From Marinobacter goseongensis (GTDB lineage Bacteria; Pseudomonadota; Gammaproteobacteria; Pseudomonadales; Oleiphilaceae), in assembly GCF_023156235.1 (NCBI RefSeq), contig NZ_JAKZAI010000015.1, positions 32,170 to 96,169 on the forward strand: 64,000 bases of DNA, in the 5' to 3' direction. Positions 10,928-18,573 of the stretch are shown piece by piece. Position 1 is the first letter of the stretch. Every line of letters starts with the position of its first letter. A program made the translations under genes and the position numbers. The notes below the pieces were generated by a model, which saw only the letters and a program-made list of their open reading frames with translations, searched no databases and was not told the DNA's origin.

Positions 10928-11521
10928 ATGTCGGCGCTTGAGCAGAAATACGAGCGCCAGCGGTTGAGCAATGAGCAGTTGAAGACGCGCCTGGCTGAGC
11001 GTAACGAGCAGTACCTCACCATGCAGGAGCAGATTGCCCGTAACTCAGAGCAGGATGTTCGGCAGGACGCCAACAGCGATGCAGAAATGGTTCTGATCCG
11101 GGAGCAATTGGAGCGCAAAAAGCGGGAGCTGGAGGTCAGGGACGAAAAGATCGTGGCTCTCGAGCAGGAAAACTATGACCTCCGGCACCAGGAGCCGGTA
11201 GAGAACTCGGTGATGGAGCAGCTGCAGCGGCAGTCGGTTTTCCTGGTGGCGTATCACGCCGGGGTGGGGCACCTGACTCTGCCGTACGAGGATATTGAAA
11301 CCTACTTTCGCAATCCGGTGGCTTACGCCGCCGAGCGGTGTGGTCTCAACGAACCCGCCTATCGCGAATGGCTCGAGCATTACGAAAACCCGGTGTGCCT
11401 GCATCCGGGCGACGACGGCGAGCCCTGTGGCGAGCCGGTGATGCGCGTAAGCCAGCCGGCGGATTTCCAGGCGGGTACCGACGACCGCTGTGAAAAACAC
11501 CGTGAGCCGGTCACAGCCTGA
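10928..11521 (+). CDS. Conserved hypothetical protein, C-terminal part (same frame after amber)
   Basis: 197 residues beginning with ATG directly after the TAG that ends the upstream piece, in the same frame. Residues 1-85 continue the coiled coil (SALEQKYERQRLSNEQLKTR onward). Residues 100-197 form a small C-terminal domain with the conserved-looking block YHAGVGHLTLPYEDIETYF and four Cys (CLHPGDDGEPCGEP, DRCEKH) that might bind metal. It could be made by reinitiation (TAGATG) or by amber readthrough, or not at all if the gene is dead. No clear ribosome-binding site of its own. Confidence 0.65.
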   Translation: MSALEQKYERQRLSNEQLKTRLAERNEQYLTMQEQIARNSEQDVRQDANSDAEMVLIREQLERKKRELEVRDEKIVALEQENYDLRHQEPVENSVMEQLQRQSVFLVAYHAGVGHLTLPYEDIETYFRNPVAYAAERCGLNEPAYREWLEHYENPVCLHPGDDGEPCGEPVMRVSQPADFQAGTDDRCEKHREPVTA

Positions 11522-11644
11522 ACGGATTTGTCCTCCAGACTGAGTCTTTTTTCAGATTCCCGGTAACTTTCGTTAAACTGTCCCGAGACGGTCACCGGCG
11601 TTGCGTTATTGGCCGGCTCCATTCCCGACACCACAGGAAGCTAC

Positions 11645-12529
11645 ATGGATCAATTCAGGAATATCGGCGTCATTGGCCGTATGGGCAGCGTCAAAGTGGT
11701 CGAATCCCTGCGCCAGCTCAAGCAATACTTGGTCAACAATAATTATCACGTCATTATCGAGGAAGACACCGCCAGTATGTTGCCGGGCCATGGACTCCAG
11801 GTGGCAAGCAAGAAACTGCTGGGTGAAATCTGTGATCTGGTTATTGTCGTCGGGGGTGATGGCAGCCTGCTGGGCGCCGCGCGTGAGCTGGCAAAATCCA
11901 AAATCCCCTTGCTCGGCGTGAATCGTGGTCGCCTGGGCTTTCTGACGGACATTTCGCCCTCTGACCTGGAAGAGCGTCTGGGCCAGGTGCTGCAGGGAGA
12001 GTTCATCGAGGAAACCCGGTTTCTGCTGGATGGCAATGTGGAGCGTAACGGCCAGCCCCTGGGCTTTGGTACAGCGCTCAACGATGTGGTGTTGCACCCT
12101 GGTAAATCGACACGGATGATCGGGTTCGACCTGTTTATCGACGGGCATTTTGTATACAGCCAGCGCTCGGACGGATTGATTGTATCGACACCGACCGGTT
12201 CCACCGCCTACTCGCTCTCGGCGGGCGGCCCTATCATGCACCCCAAGCTGGACGCGGTTGTACTGGTTCCCATGTTCCCCCACACTCTCAGCAGCCGTCC
12301 GATCGTGGTCGACGGTAAAAGCGAGATCAAGCTGGTGATCGGCGAAACCAACGAAACCTACCCCCAGATCAGTTTCGACGGACAGATGAACATTGCCTGT
12401 GCGCCCGGTGACATCATCCGTATCACCAAAAAGCCGTTCAAGATCCGCCTGATCCATCCGGTTGATCACAATTTTTACGCCACATGCCGCGATAAGCTGG
12501 GCTGGGCCAGTGAGATTGCAGCGAGTTGA
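11645..12529 (+). CDS. nadK: NAD kinase
   Basis: 294 residues, the usual length for the bacterial enzyme that phosphorylates NAD to NADP with ATP in the cytoplasm. The GGDG motif is at 70-73 (VVGGDGSLLGAAREL). The second signature block runs TALNDVVLHPGK and SDGLIVSTPTGSTAYSLSAG. ATG 11645 is preceded by CAGGAAG; the frame is open further upstream but has no ribosome-binding site there. A possible promoter is TTCAGA (11551-11556), 17 nt, TAAACT (11574-11579). It is followed 2 nt later by the metallophosphoesterase gene, implying one transcript. Confidence 0.96.
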   Translation: MDQFRNIGVIGRMGSVKVVESLRQLKQYLVNNNYHVIIEEDTASMLPGHGLQVASKKLLGEICDLVIVVGGDGSLLGAARELAKSKIPLLGVNRGRLGFLTDISPSDLEERLGQVLQGEFIEETRFLLDGNVERNGQPLGFGTALNDVVLHPGKSTRMIGFDLFIDGHFVYSQRSDGLIVSTPTGSTAYSLSAGGPIMHPKLDAVVLVPMFPHTLSSRPIVVDGKSEIKLVIGETNETYPQISFDGQMNIACAPGDIIRITKKPFKIRLIHPVDHNFYATCRDKLGWASEIAAS

Positions 12530-12531
12530 GC

Positions 12532-13545
12532 ATGCCAGTACAGGGAAACGCCGCGAGTCGCGGCTACGACATTATTGGTGATATCCACGGATGCGGCCAC
12601 ACACTGACCCGACTACTGGATCAGATGGGCTACCGCAAGATCAACGGTGTTTACCAGCACCCGAAGCGGCAGGCGATTTTCATTGGCGACATCATCGATC
12701 GCGGCCCGCGCATCCGTGAGGCGCTGCACCTCGTTCGGGACATGGTAGAGCATGGGTCGGCGCGCATTGTCATGGGCAACCACGAATACAACGCGTTGGG
12801 CTATTGCACCCGCGCCCGCCCCGGCAGCGGCCGGAAGTGGCTGCGTGAACACAATGCCCGCCATGACCGTCTGATCCGGGAAACCCTTGAGCAGTTTGAT
12901 CATTACCCCCATGAGTGGAACGAATTTCTTGAATGGTTCTACACCATCCCCCTGTTTATCGAAGAGGACGGGTTTCGGGTGGTGCACGCATGCTGGGACG
13001 GCGATCTGATTGAAAAATTCAAGCAATCCCAGGGCGGTGCCTGCATTGATGAGGACTTTCTGCACGCCTCGTCGGCCATTGAGTCGTTTGCCGGCCAGGT
13101 CATGGATACGCTGCTGCGGGGAACGGATCTGCGCCTGCCCGAAGGGGTAAAGATTACGGGTAAAGACGGCTATGTGCGGGAGTTCTTCCGCACCAAGTTC
13201 TGGGCAGACAACCCGCAGACCTACGCTGACGTTGTGTTCCAGCCGGACCCGCTGCCGCCGGAAGTGGCACGCATGAAACTGACCGACGAGGAGCGCAAAC
13301 AGCTGATTTCCTACCCTGCAGGGGAGCCACCGGTGTTTGTCGGCCATTACTGGATGGACAGCAGCCCGGCACCCCTCAAGGCCAATGTCGCCTGTATCGA
13401 TTACAGCGCCGTAAAATATGGCCGTTTAGTGGCCTATCGCATGGATGGTGAACGTACGTTGTCCAAAGACAAGTTCGTGTGGGTAGATGTGGATCGGCCG
13501 GAGCGGTCGGATTACCCCACCAGCGAAGACAGCGTGGCGAGGTAG
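12532..13545 (+). CDS. Metallophosphoesterase (calcineurin-like)
   Basis: 337 residues with the dimetal phosphatase motifs in order: GDIHG (near 16-20), GDIIDRGP, GNHE, and a C-terminal VGHYW. The family includes Ser/Thr protein phosphatases and nucleotide hydrolases (PrpE, ApaH-like); the substrate cannot be assigned. ATG 12532 lies just after the nadK stop. An overlapping TTG at 12526 is a less likely start. This gene sits between nadK and a rhomboid protease in the same order as in Pseudomonas-type genomes. Confidence 0.88.
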   Translation: MPVQGNAASRGYDIIGDIHGCGHTLTRLLDQMGYRKINGVYQHPKRQAIFIGDIIDRGPRIREALHLVRDMVEHGSARIVMGNHEYNALGYCTRARPGSGRKWLREHNARHDRLIRETLEQFDHYPHEWNEFLEWFYTIPLFIEEDGFRVVHACWDGDLIEKFKQSQGGACIDEDFLHASSAIESFAGQVMDTLLRGTDLRLPEGVKITGKDGYVREFFRTKFWADNPQTYADVVFQPDPLPPEVARMKLTDEERKQLISYPAGEPPVFVGHYWMDSSPAPLKANVACIDYSAVKYGRLVAYRMDGERTLSKDKFVWVDVDRPERSDYPTSEDSVAR

Positions 13546-13548
13546 CCG

Positions 13549-14409
13549 GTGTATCGTGTCAAACAGTTGGATGCCAGCCTGGACCTGGCGGGTTTCAGTC
13601 AGTGGTTGCGGGAGCAGGGGGTAGGCTACCGCATTACCGAAGAGGGCGGGTTCCAGGTGCTCTGGCTGGAAAACCCTGATCATACCGACCCGGTGCTGGA
13701 GGCGCTGGATCGCTTCCTCTCCGAGCCAGAGGTGCAGCAAGCGGTCAACGCGACCAGCCAGTCTCCGGTTTTTGTGGCTGGCCGATGGCAGCCGTCACCC
13801 CGCCATGCACCGCTGGTGCTGGCGATGATCGTGATCGCCGCGACAGTGGCCTGGGTCACGGATATGGGGCGCAGTCAGCTGTCCACTGTGCTGATGATGG
13901 TGGATCCCCAGAACTTTGCCTGGAACACCTTGTCAGCCAGGGTAGAGGCGCTCAGAGAAACGCTGACCGCAGGCCAGGTCTGGCGCCTGATTTCGCCGGA
14001 TTTTCTGCATTTCAGCTGGACCCACATCATTTTCAATTCGGTGATGCTCTGGTTCCTCGGCAGCCAGGTTGAATGGTTTGATGGCAAGGCTCGGCTGCTG
14101 GTGTTGGTTGTGTTTGCCAGCCTGGTCTCTAACGGCTTGCAGTATTTCGTGTCCGGGCCGCTGTTTGGCGGCCTGTCCGGCGTGGTCTACGGCATTCTCG
14201 GGTATTGCTGGCTCAGCCAGCGCCGGCTGCCACGATTCCAGTTTCCGCCGGCGCTGGTGACGTTCGCCGTGGTTTGGATGGTGATCGGATTTACACCGTT
14301 GCCGGAAATGCTCGGGTTGGGTCGCATGGCCAATGAGGCTCACCTGGGCGGGTTTATTGCCGGGCTGGCACTGGCGGTCACGATGCCTGTACGCCGCCCC
14401 GCACGATAA
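13549..14409 (+). CDS. Rhomboid-family intramembrane serine protease (GlpG-like)
   Basis: 286 residues. A cytoplasmic N-terminal domain (1-75) resembles that of GlpG and is followed by about six membrane helices. The catalytic dyad is S210 (GGLSGVVYG) and H265 (NEAHLGGFIAG), with the oxyanion-stabilising H159 and N163 (HIIFN). It cleaves membrane proteins within the bilayer; substrates unknown. GTG start 3 nt after the preceding gene, so likely co-translated with nadK and the phosphoesterase. No plus-strand terminator follows: the hairpin downstream has its U run on the opposite strand. Confidence 0.92.
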   Translation: MYRVKQLDASLDLAGFSQWLREQGVGYRITEEGGFQVLWLENPDHTDPVLEALDRFLSEPEVQQAVNATSQSPVFVAGRWQPSPRHAPLVLAMIVIAATVAWVTDMGRSQLSTVLMMVDPQNFAWNTLSARVEALRETLTAGQVWRLISPDFLHFSWTHIIFNSVMLWFLGSQVEWFDGKARLLVLVVFASLVSNGLQYFVSGPLFGGLSGVVYGILGYCWLSQRRLPRFQFPPALVTFAVVWMVIGFTPLPEMLGLGRMANEAHLGGFIAGLALAVTMPVRRPAR

Positions 14410-14416
14410 CGACGGC

Positions 14417-14444
14417 AAAAAAAAGCCCCGCCAAAAGGCGAGGC
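14417..14444 (-). terminator. Rho-independent terminator of the predicted small RNA
   Basis: Read on the minus strand: GCCTCGCC, TTTT loop, GGCGGGGC (8-bp stem with one mismatch), then eight T (14424-14417). The T run is present only in this orientation, so it does not serve the rhomboid gene. Confidence 0.8.
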
Positions 14445-14506
14445 ATGAAAAGAGCTTAAAGCTCCTGATGAGAGAGACCAAATGAATACGACCTTCGTCA
14501 TTTGGT
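14417..14506 (-). ncRNA. Predicted Fur-regulated small RNA (RyhB/PrrF-like in logic)
   Basis: Predicted from architecture alone. On the minus strand a promoter (TTGACA 14542-14537, 18-nt spacer, TATCAT 14518-14513) would start RNA near 14506. The roughly 90-nt RNA folds into a 5' stem-loop (ACCAAAUGA, 12-nt loop, UCAUUUGGU). An unpaired pyrimidine-rich stretch follows (GGUCUCUCUCAUCAGG), then a small hairpin (GAGCUUUAAGCUC), a U-rich UUUUCAU, and the terminator GCCUCGCC-UUUU-GGCGGGGC-U8. This is the layout of Hfq-binding trans-acting RNAs. A Fur box covers the -10 and spacer, so it should be made when iron is scarce. The unpaired stretch is complementary to the fadH and fumarase ribosome-binding regions. 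Confidence 0.68.
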
Positions 14507-14511
14507 GAAAC

Positions 14512-14530
14512 AATGATAATGGTTATCATT
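14512..14530. promoter_or_regulatory. Fur box
   Basis: AATGATAATGGTTATCATT is a 19-bp palindrome. Read as the 7-1-7 Fur pattern TGATAAT-n-ATTATCA it has 13 of 14 matches. It covers the -10 and most of the spacer of the minus-strand small RNA promoter. It also borders the -35 of the divergent DUF1315 promoter. Confidence 0.75.
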
Positions 14531-14542
14531 TATATCTGTCAA
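14513..14542 (-). promoter_or_regulatory. Sigma70 promoter of the predicted small RNA
   Basis: On the minus strand: perfect TTGACA (14542-14537), 18-nt spacer, TATCAT (14518-14513, 5 of 6). The Fur box lies inside it, so iron-loaded Fur would block RNA polymerase directly. Confidence 0.7.
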
Positions 14543-14557
14543 CCGGTTGCATATAAT
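14529..14557 (+). promoter_or_regulatory. Candidate promoter for DUF1315-DUF2797
   Basis: Perfect TATAAT at 14552-14557 with a weak TTTATA at 14529-14534 and a 17-nt spacer. It is divergent from and partly overlapping the small RNA promoter, so Fur may also affect it. Confidence 0.5.
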
Positions 14558-14586
14558 TTTTCTGGGCACGCCCACAGGAGGCCAAG

Positions 14587-14877
14587 ATGACCTATGAAGA
14601 ACTGATCGAACGGCTGGACCCGACGGTTTACGCCAACCTGCGGCGTTCACTCGAGCTCGGCAAGTGGCCCGACGGCCGCAAGCTGACCCCCGAGCAGCGG
14701 GAGATCAGTCTGGAGGCGGTGATTTATTACGAGAACCTCCACAACATTCCCGAAACTGAGCGCACCGGCTACCTGGACCGCGGCCGCAAAGCCGGAACGG
14801 CCTGTGACCCGTCGGTGAAACAGAGCTCGAGTCAGGCCGCGGTGGATCCGTCACAGTTCGTTGAGGTCAAATCTTGA
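14587..14877 (+). CDS. DUF1315 (YeaC-like) small protein
   Basis: 96 residues, matching the E. coli YeaC type (TYEELIERLDPTVYANLRRSLELGKWPDGRKLT, quoted here as two conserved blocks: YEELIERLDP and GKWPDGRKLT). Function not established. The ribosome-binding site AGGAGG lies just upstream of ATG 14587. The stop codon overlaps the TTG start of the DUF2797 gene, so the two are translationally coupled. In E. coli, yeaC neighbours msrB; here it sits in front of DUF2797 and pepN. Confidence 0.88.
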   Translation: MTYEELIERLDPTVYANLRRSLELGKWPDGRKLTPEQREISLEAVIYYENLHNIPETERTGYLDRGRKAGTACDPSVKQSSSQAAVDPSQFVEVKS

Positions 14878-15716
14878 GCCCACTGGTGGATGTCAGTGGC
14901 CGGTTGCGGAAAATGCCTGCAGAGGCGGGTAAACCGGTGGATTACGTGGTCCGCGTTGGAGATACCCGGGTTCCGCTCAACGAGTTGATTGGCCACCCGG
15001 TGCAGATCGATTATGACGGTGTCATTCGCTGTATCCACTGTGACCGCAAGACTAAGAAGAGTTTCAGTCAGGGCTACTGCTATCCCTGCTTCCGGAAACT
15101 GGCGGCTTGCGACACCTGTATCATGAGTCCGGAGAAGTGCCACTACCATGAGGACACCTGTCGTGAGCCCGAATGGGGCGAGACCCATTGTATGGTGGAA
15201 CATGTGGTCTATCTGGCAAACTCGTCAGGATTGAAAGTTGGGATTACCCGCGGCTCCCAGGTGCCCACCCGATGGATCGACCAGGGCGCGGTGGATGCCA
15301 TTCCGATGCTGAGGGTCGCCACGCGGCAACTGGCGGGATTTGTTGAGGTCGCCTGCAAACAGCATGTGGCAGACCGCACCAACTGGCGCGCCATGCTCAA
15401 AGGCGACGTCGCCGATCTGGACCTGGCCGCAGAGCGTGAACGTCTGCTGGCGCTGATTGTCGATGATCTGGCGCAGTTGAGAGCGGCCCACGGCGAGGAT
15501 GCCTTGCGGACAACAGACGAGCCGGCACTGGGTCTCAGTTACCCGGTTGAGGTCTGGCCGCAGAAGATCAAAACCCATAATCTCGACAAGGCGCCGTCGG
15601 CAGAAGGCGTTCTTGAGGGGATCAAGGGGCAGTACCTGATGCTCGATACCGGTGTGATCAATATCCGCAAGTACACCGGCTACGACGTGCGCTTCCGGGT
15701 ATTTCCCAAGTCCTGA
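14874..15716 (+). CDS. DUF2797 protein: Cys-rich metal-binding region plus GIY-YIG-like domain
   Basis: 280 residues. A cysteine-rich region (C53, C56, C69, C72, C79, C82, C89, C96, C106) looks like one or more zinc or iron-sulfur binding knuckles. It is followed by a stretch resembling GIY-YIG nucleases of the T5orf172/MUG113 kind: VVYLANSSGLKVGITR (111-126), R133-W134, and E158 at the place of the metal-binding Glu. That reading is my inference; the family has no assigned function that I know of. The start is TTG 14874, 7 nt after GAGG, overlapping the DUF1315 stop by 4 nt. Confidence 0.82.
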   Translation: MSPLVDVSGRLRKMPAEAGKPVDYVVRVGDTRVPLNELIGHPVQIDYDGVIRCIHCDRKTKKSFSQGYCYPCFRKLAACDTCIMSPEKCHYHEDTCREPEWGETHCMVEHVVYLANSSGLKVGITRGSQVPTRWIDQGAVDAIPMLRVATRQLAGFVEVACKQHVADRTNWRAMLKGDVADLDLAAERERLLALIVDDLAQLRAAHGEDALRTTDEPALGLSYPVEVWPQKIKTHNLDKAPSAEGVLEGIKGQYLMLDTGVINIRKYTGYDVRFRVFPKS

Positions 15717-15788
15717 CCCCCGTCACTACCGATTGGGCGAGAGCATCGTGTATCCGTGCCGCCCGCAACGAATTTCTGGAGACAGCGA

Positions 15789-18431
15789 ATGCGTACCAGC
15801 CAGCCACAGACCATTTATCTGAACGACTATCGCGTGCCGGCCTTTCTGGTGGACCACGTCGACCTCCGCTTCGAGCTGTTCGAGGACGGTGCCCGCGTGC
15901 ACAGCGTGTTGTCCCTGCGACGTAACCCGGACTCGGGTGACCGCTCGGGCGCGCTTGAGCTGGATGGTGACAGCTTGAGGCTGGAATCCGTGGCCCTCAA
16001 CGGCACCCCCCTGAGCGCCGGGCAATACGAGGATCTCGGTGATCGGTTGGTGGTGGCAGGCGTCCCGGAGGCGTTCGAGCTGGCGGTGGTGACCTGGATC
16101 GAGCCCCAGAACAACACCCGTCTTGAGGGGCTGTACAAGTCGTCCGGTATGTTCTGCACCCAGTGTGAGGCCGAGGGATTTCGTTGCATTACCTATTTTC
16201 CGGACCGGCCCGATGTGATGGCCCGCTTCCGCACGCGGATTGAGGCCGACAAGACCGCCTATCCGATTTTGCTCTCGAACGGCAATGACACCGAGCAGGG
16301 GGATCTGGCCGACGGTCGTCATTATGTGACCTGGGAAGATCCGTTCCCGAAACCCTGCTATCTGTTTGCCCTGGTGGCCGGCAATCTGGTGGAAAAGCGC
16401 GACACTTTCACCACCGTATCGGATCGGGCTATTGACCTGCGCATGTACGTAGAGCCCCGCAACGCCGAGAAATGCGACTACGCGATGGATTCCCTGAAGC
16501 GCTCCATGCGTTGGGATGAGCAGGTCTATGGACGTGAGTACGATCTGGACATTTTCATGATCGTTGCCGTGGATGACTTCAATATGGGGGCGATGGAGAA
16601 TAAGGGGCTGAATATTTTCAACTCCTCCTGCGTGCTGGCCAGCCAGGACACTGCAACCGATCTGGCGTTCCAGCGCATCGAGGCAATCGTCGCTCATGAG
16701 TATTTCCACAACTGGTCCGGCAACCGGGTGACCTGTCGCGACTGGTTTCAGCTCAGTCTGAAAGAAGGTTTCACTGTATTTCGGGATTCCCAGTTCTCCT
16801 CCGACATGGGGTCGCCCACCGTCAAGCGCATCGAGGATGTTACGCTGCTCAGAACGGCTCAGTTCGCCGAGGATGGCGGTCCCATGGCGCATCCGGTGCG
16901 TCCCGCCTCCTATATGGAGATTTCCAACTTCTACACGCTGACGATCTATGAGAAAGGCGCGGAAGTGGTGCGCATGATCCACACCCTGTTGGGGCCGGAC
17001 CTGTTCCGTAAGGGCAGTGATCTCTATTTTGACCGGCATGACGGCCAGGCCGTCACCACCGACGATTTTGTGACAGCGATGGAGGACGCCAGTGGGCGTG
17101 ATCTCTCCCAGTTCCGATTGTGGTATGAACAGGCCGGCACACCCGTACTTGACGTCAGTGACCATTACGACGACGAGGGCGGTACCTACAGCCTGACCAT
17201 CACGCAGAACATTCCCGACACCCCGGGGCAGAAAGGCAAGAAGCCCCAGCACATACCTTTTGCCCTCGGACTGCTCGACAGCCAGGGCGGGGACATGGCG
17301 CTGAATCTGGCCGGTGAGGGCGGTGAGGCTCCGGCGGAACGGGTGCTGGATCTGACAGAAGCCAGCCACACGTTCGAATTCACCGGCGTTTCAGAGCGCC
17401 CGGTGCCCTCGTTGCTGCGACAGTTTTCCGCACCGGTGCGGGTTGTCTACCCCTGGACCCGGGAGCAATTGCTGTTCCTGATGAGCCACGATACGGACGG
17501 GTTCAATCGCTGGGATGCCGGTCAGCGGCTGGCGGTTGACGTAATCCAGTCATTGGTTGGGGCTCCCGCCGATGCGGAGATAGAGCCCAGGCTGGCAGCC
17601 GCTTATCGCCAGCTGCTGTCGGATGAATCTCTGGATCAGGCGTTGGTAGCCAAGATGATGCAGCTGCCGTCAGAGGCCTATCTGATCGAACTGGCAAACA
17701 GTCCGGACGTGCAGGCCATTCACCAGGCGCGGGAGCGCGTGCTCGGCCATTTGGCTGGCGCACTGCGGCCGGATTTGCTCAACTGTTATCAGCGGCACGG
17801 CGCCAAAGGCGACTACGGTCTGTCTCCGCAAGAGGTTGCCGGTCGCAGCCTTCGCAATACCGCGTTGGCGTGGCTGCTTCATATTGACGACAAAGAGGGG
17901 CGGGACCTGGCCATCCGGCAGTTCGGTGAAGCAGATAATATGACCGACCGGCTCGGTGCGCTGCGCGCGCTGGTGAATTCAGGCTTTGTCAGTGAGCGTG
18001 AGCAGGCCCTGGAACAGTTCTATCAGCGCTATTCAGAGGATCCGCAGGTGGTGGAGCAGTGGTTCTCAGTGCAGGCCTCGAATCCAGCTACCGGCAACCT
18101 CGAGCAGATTCGTCAGCTGATGACTCACGACGCGTTTGACTGGAAAAACCCCAATAAGGTTCGCTCGGTGATTGGCGTGTTTGCCGGCCAGAACCTCGCG
18201 TCGTTCCATGCCGCTGACGGTTCCGGCTATCGGTTCCTGGCGGAACAGGTGACGCGTCTTGATGACAGCAACCCGCAGATCGCCGCTCGTCTGGTTTCTC
18301 CGCTGACTCGCTGGAGGAAGTTCGCACCGGTTCACGGCGACCAGATGAAAACAGCGCTGGAGCTGATCCGCGACAAAACCGGCCTCTCACGTGACGTCTA
18401 TGAGGTGGTTCACAAGAGTCTGGCGGGCTGA
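15789..18431 (+). CDS. pepN: Aminopeptidase N (M1 family)
   Basis: 880 residues, normal for the gammaproteobacterial enzyme that removes N-terminal residues from peptides. Substrate-anchoring GAMEN is at 267-271. Zinc ligands are H303 and H307 of HEYFH with E326 (LKEG); E304 is the catalytic Glu. A central beta domain and a C-terminal alpha-helical domain follow. ATG 15789 lies 7 nt after GGAG; eleven in-frame codons upstream have no ribosome-binding site. Located 72 nt downstream of the DUF2797 gene. Confidence 0.96.
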   Translation: MRTSQPQTIYLNDYRVPAFLVDHVDLRFELFEDGARVHSVLSLRRNPDSGDRSGALELDGDSLRLESVALNGTPLSAGQYEDLGDRLVVAGVPEAFELAVVTWIEPQNNTRLEGLYKSSGMFCTQCEAEGFRCITYFPDRPDVMARFRTRIEADKTAYPILLSNGNDTEQGDLADGRHYVTWEDPFPKPCYLFALVAGNLVEKRDTFTTVSDRAIDLRMYVEPRNAEKCDYAMDSLKRSMRWDEQVYGREYDLDIFMIVAVDDFNMGAMENKGLNIFNSSCVLASQDTATDLAFQRIEAIVAHEYFHNWSGNRVTCRDWFQLSLKEGFTVFRDSQFSSDMGSPTVKRIEDVTLLRTAQFAEDGGPMAHPVRPASYMEISNFYTLTIYEKGAEVVRMIHTLLGPDLFRKGSDLYFDRHDGQAVTTDDFVTAMEDASGRDLSQFRLWYEQAGTPVLDVSDHYDDEGGTYSLTITQNIPDTPGQKGKKPQHIPFALGLLDSQGGDMALNLAGEGGEAPAERVLDLTEASHTFEFTGVSERPVPSLLRQFSAPVRVVYPWTREQLLFLMSHDTDGFNRWDAGQRLAVDVIQSLVGAPADAEIEPRLAAAYRQLLSDESLDQALVAKMMQLPSEAYLIELANSPDVQAIHQARERVLGHLAGALRPDLLNCYQRHGAKGDYGLSPQEVAGRSLRNTALAWLLHIDDKEGRDLAIRQFGEADNMTDRLGALRALVNSGFVSEREQALEQFYQRYSEDPQVVEQWFSVQASNPATGNLEQIRQLMTHDAFDWKNPNKVRSVIGVFAGQNLASFHAADGSGYRFLAEQVTRLDDSNPQIAARLVSPLTRWRKFAPVHGDQMKTALELIRDKTGLSRDVYEVVHKSLAG

Positions 18432-18533
18432 GGGAGCAACCCGGATACAAAATCGCACTTTCGGTCGATAGACAATATTGGCCAATCGTCTACTCTGTGA
18501 AATAGTCGGTAAACCATGGAACGACAATAAAAA

Positions 18534-18549
18534 GGTCCTTCGAAGGGCC
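18534..18549. repeat. Short hairpin in the DUF1329 leader
   Basis: GGTCCTTCGAAGGGCC, preceded on the plus strand by five A. On the minus strand it would read as a weak terminator (stem then U5). On the plus strand it is a 5' untranslated hairpin 24 nt before the DUF1329 start codon. Confidence 0.4.
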
Positions 18550-18573
18550 TCCAGACGGAATTAAGGTTTTAAA

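Noticed and set aside
14417..14444. Hairpin as terminator of the nadK-rhomboid operon
   Set aside because: The run of eight A precedes the hairpin on the plus strand and no T run follows it, so only the minus-strand reading makes an intrinsic terminator.
15726..17369. Long antisense reading frame (547 codons) opposite pepN
   Set aside because: It mirrors an unmistakable pepN with GAMEN and HEXXH. Open antisense frames are expected at this GC content, and the translation shows no recognisable domain.
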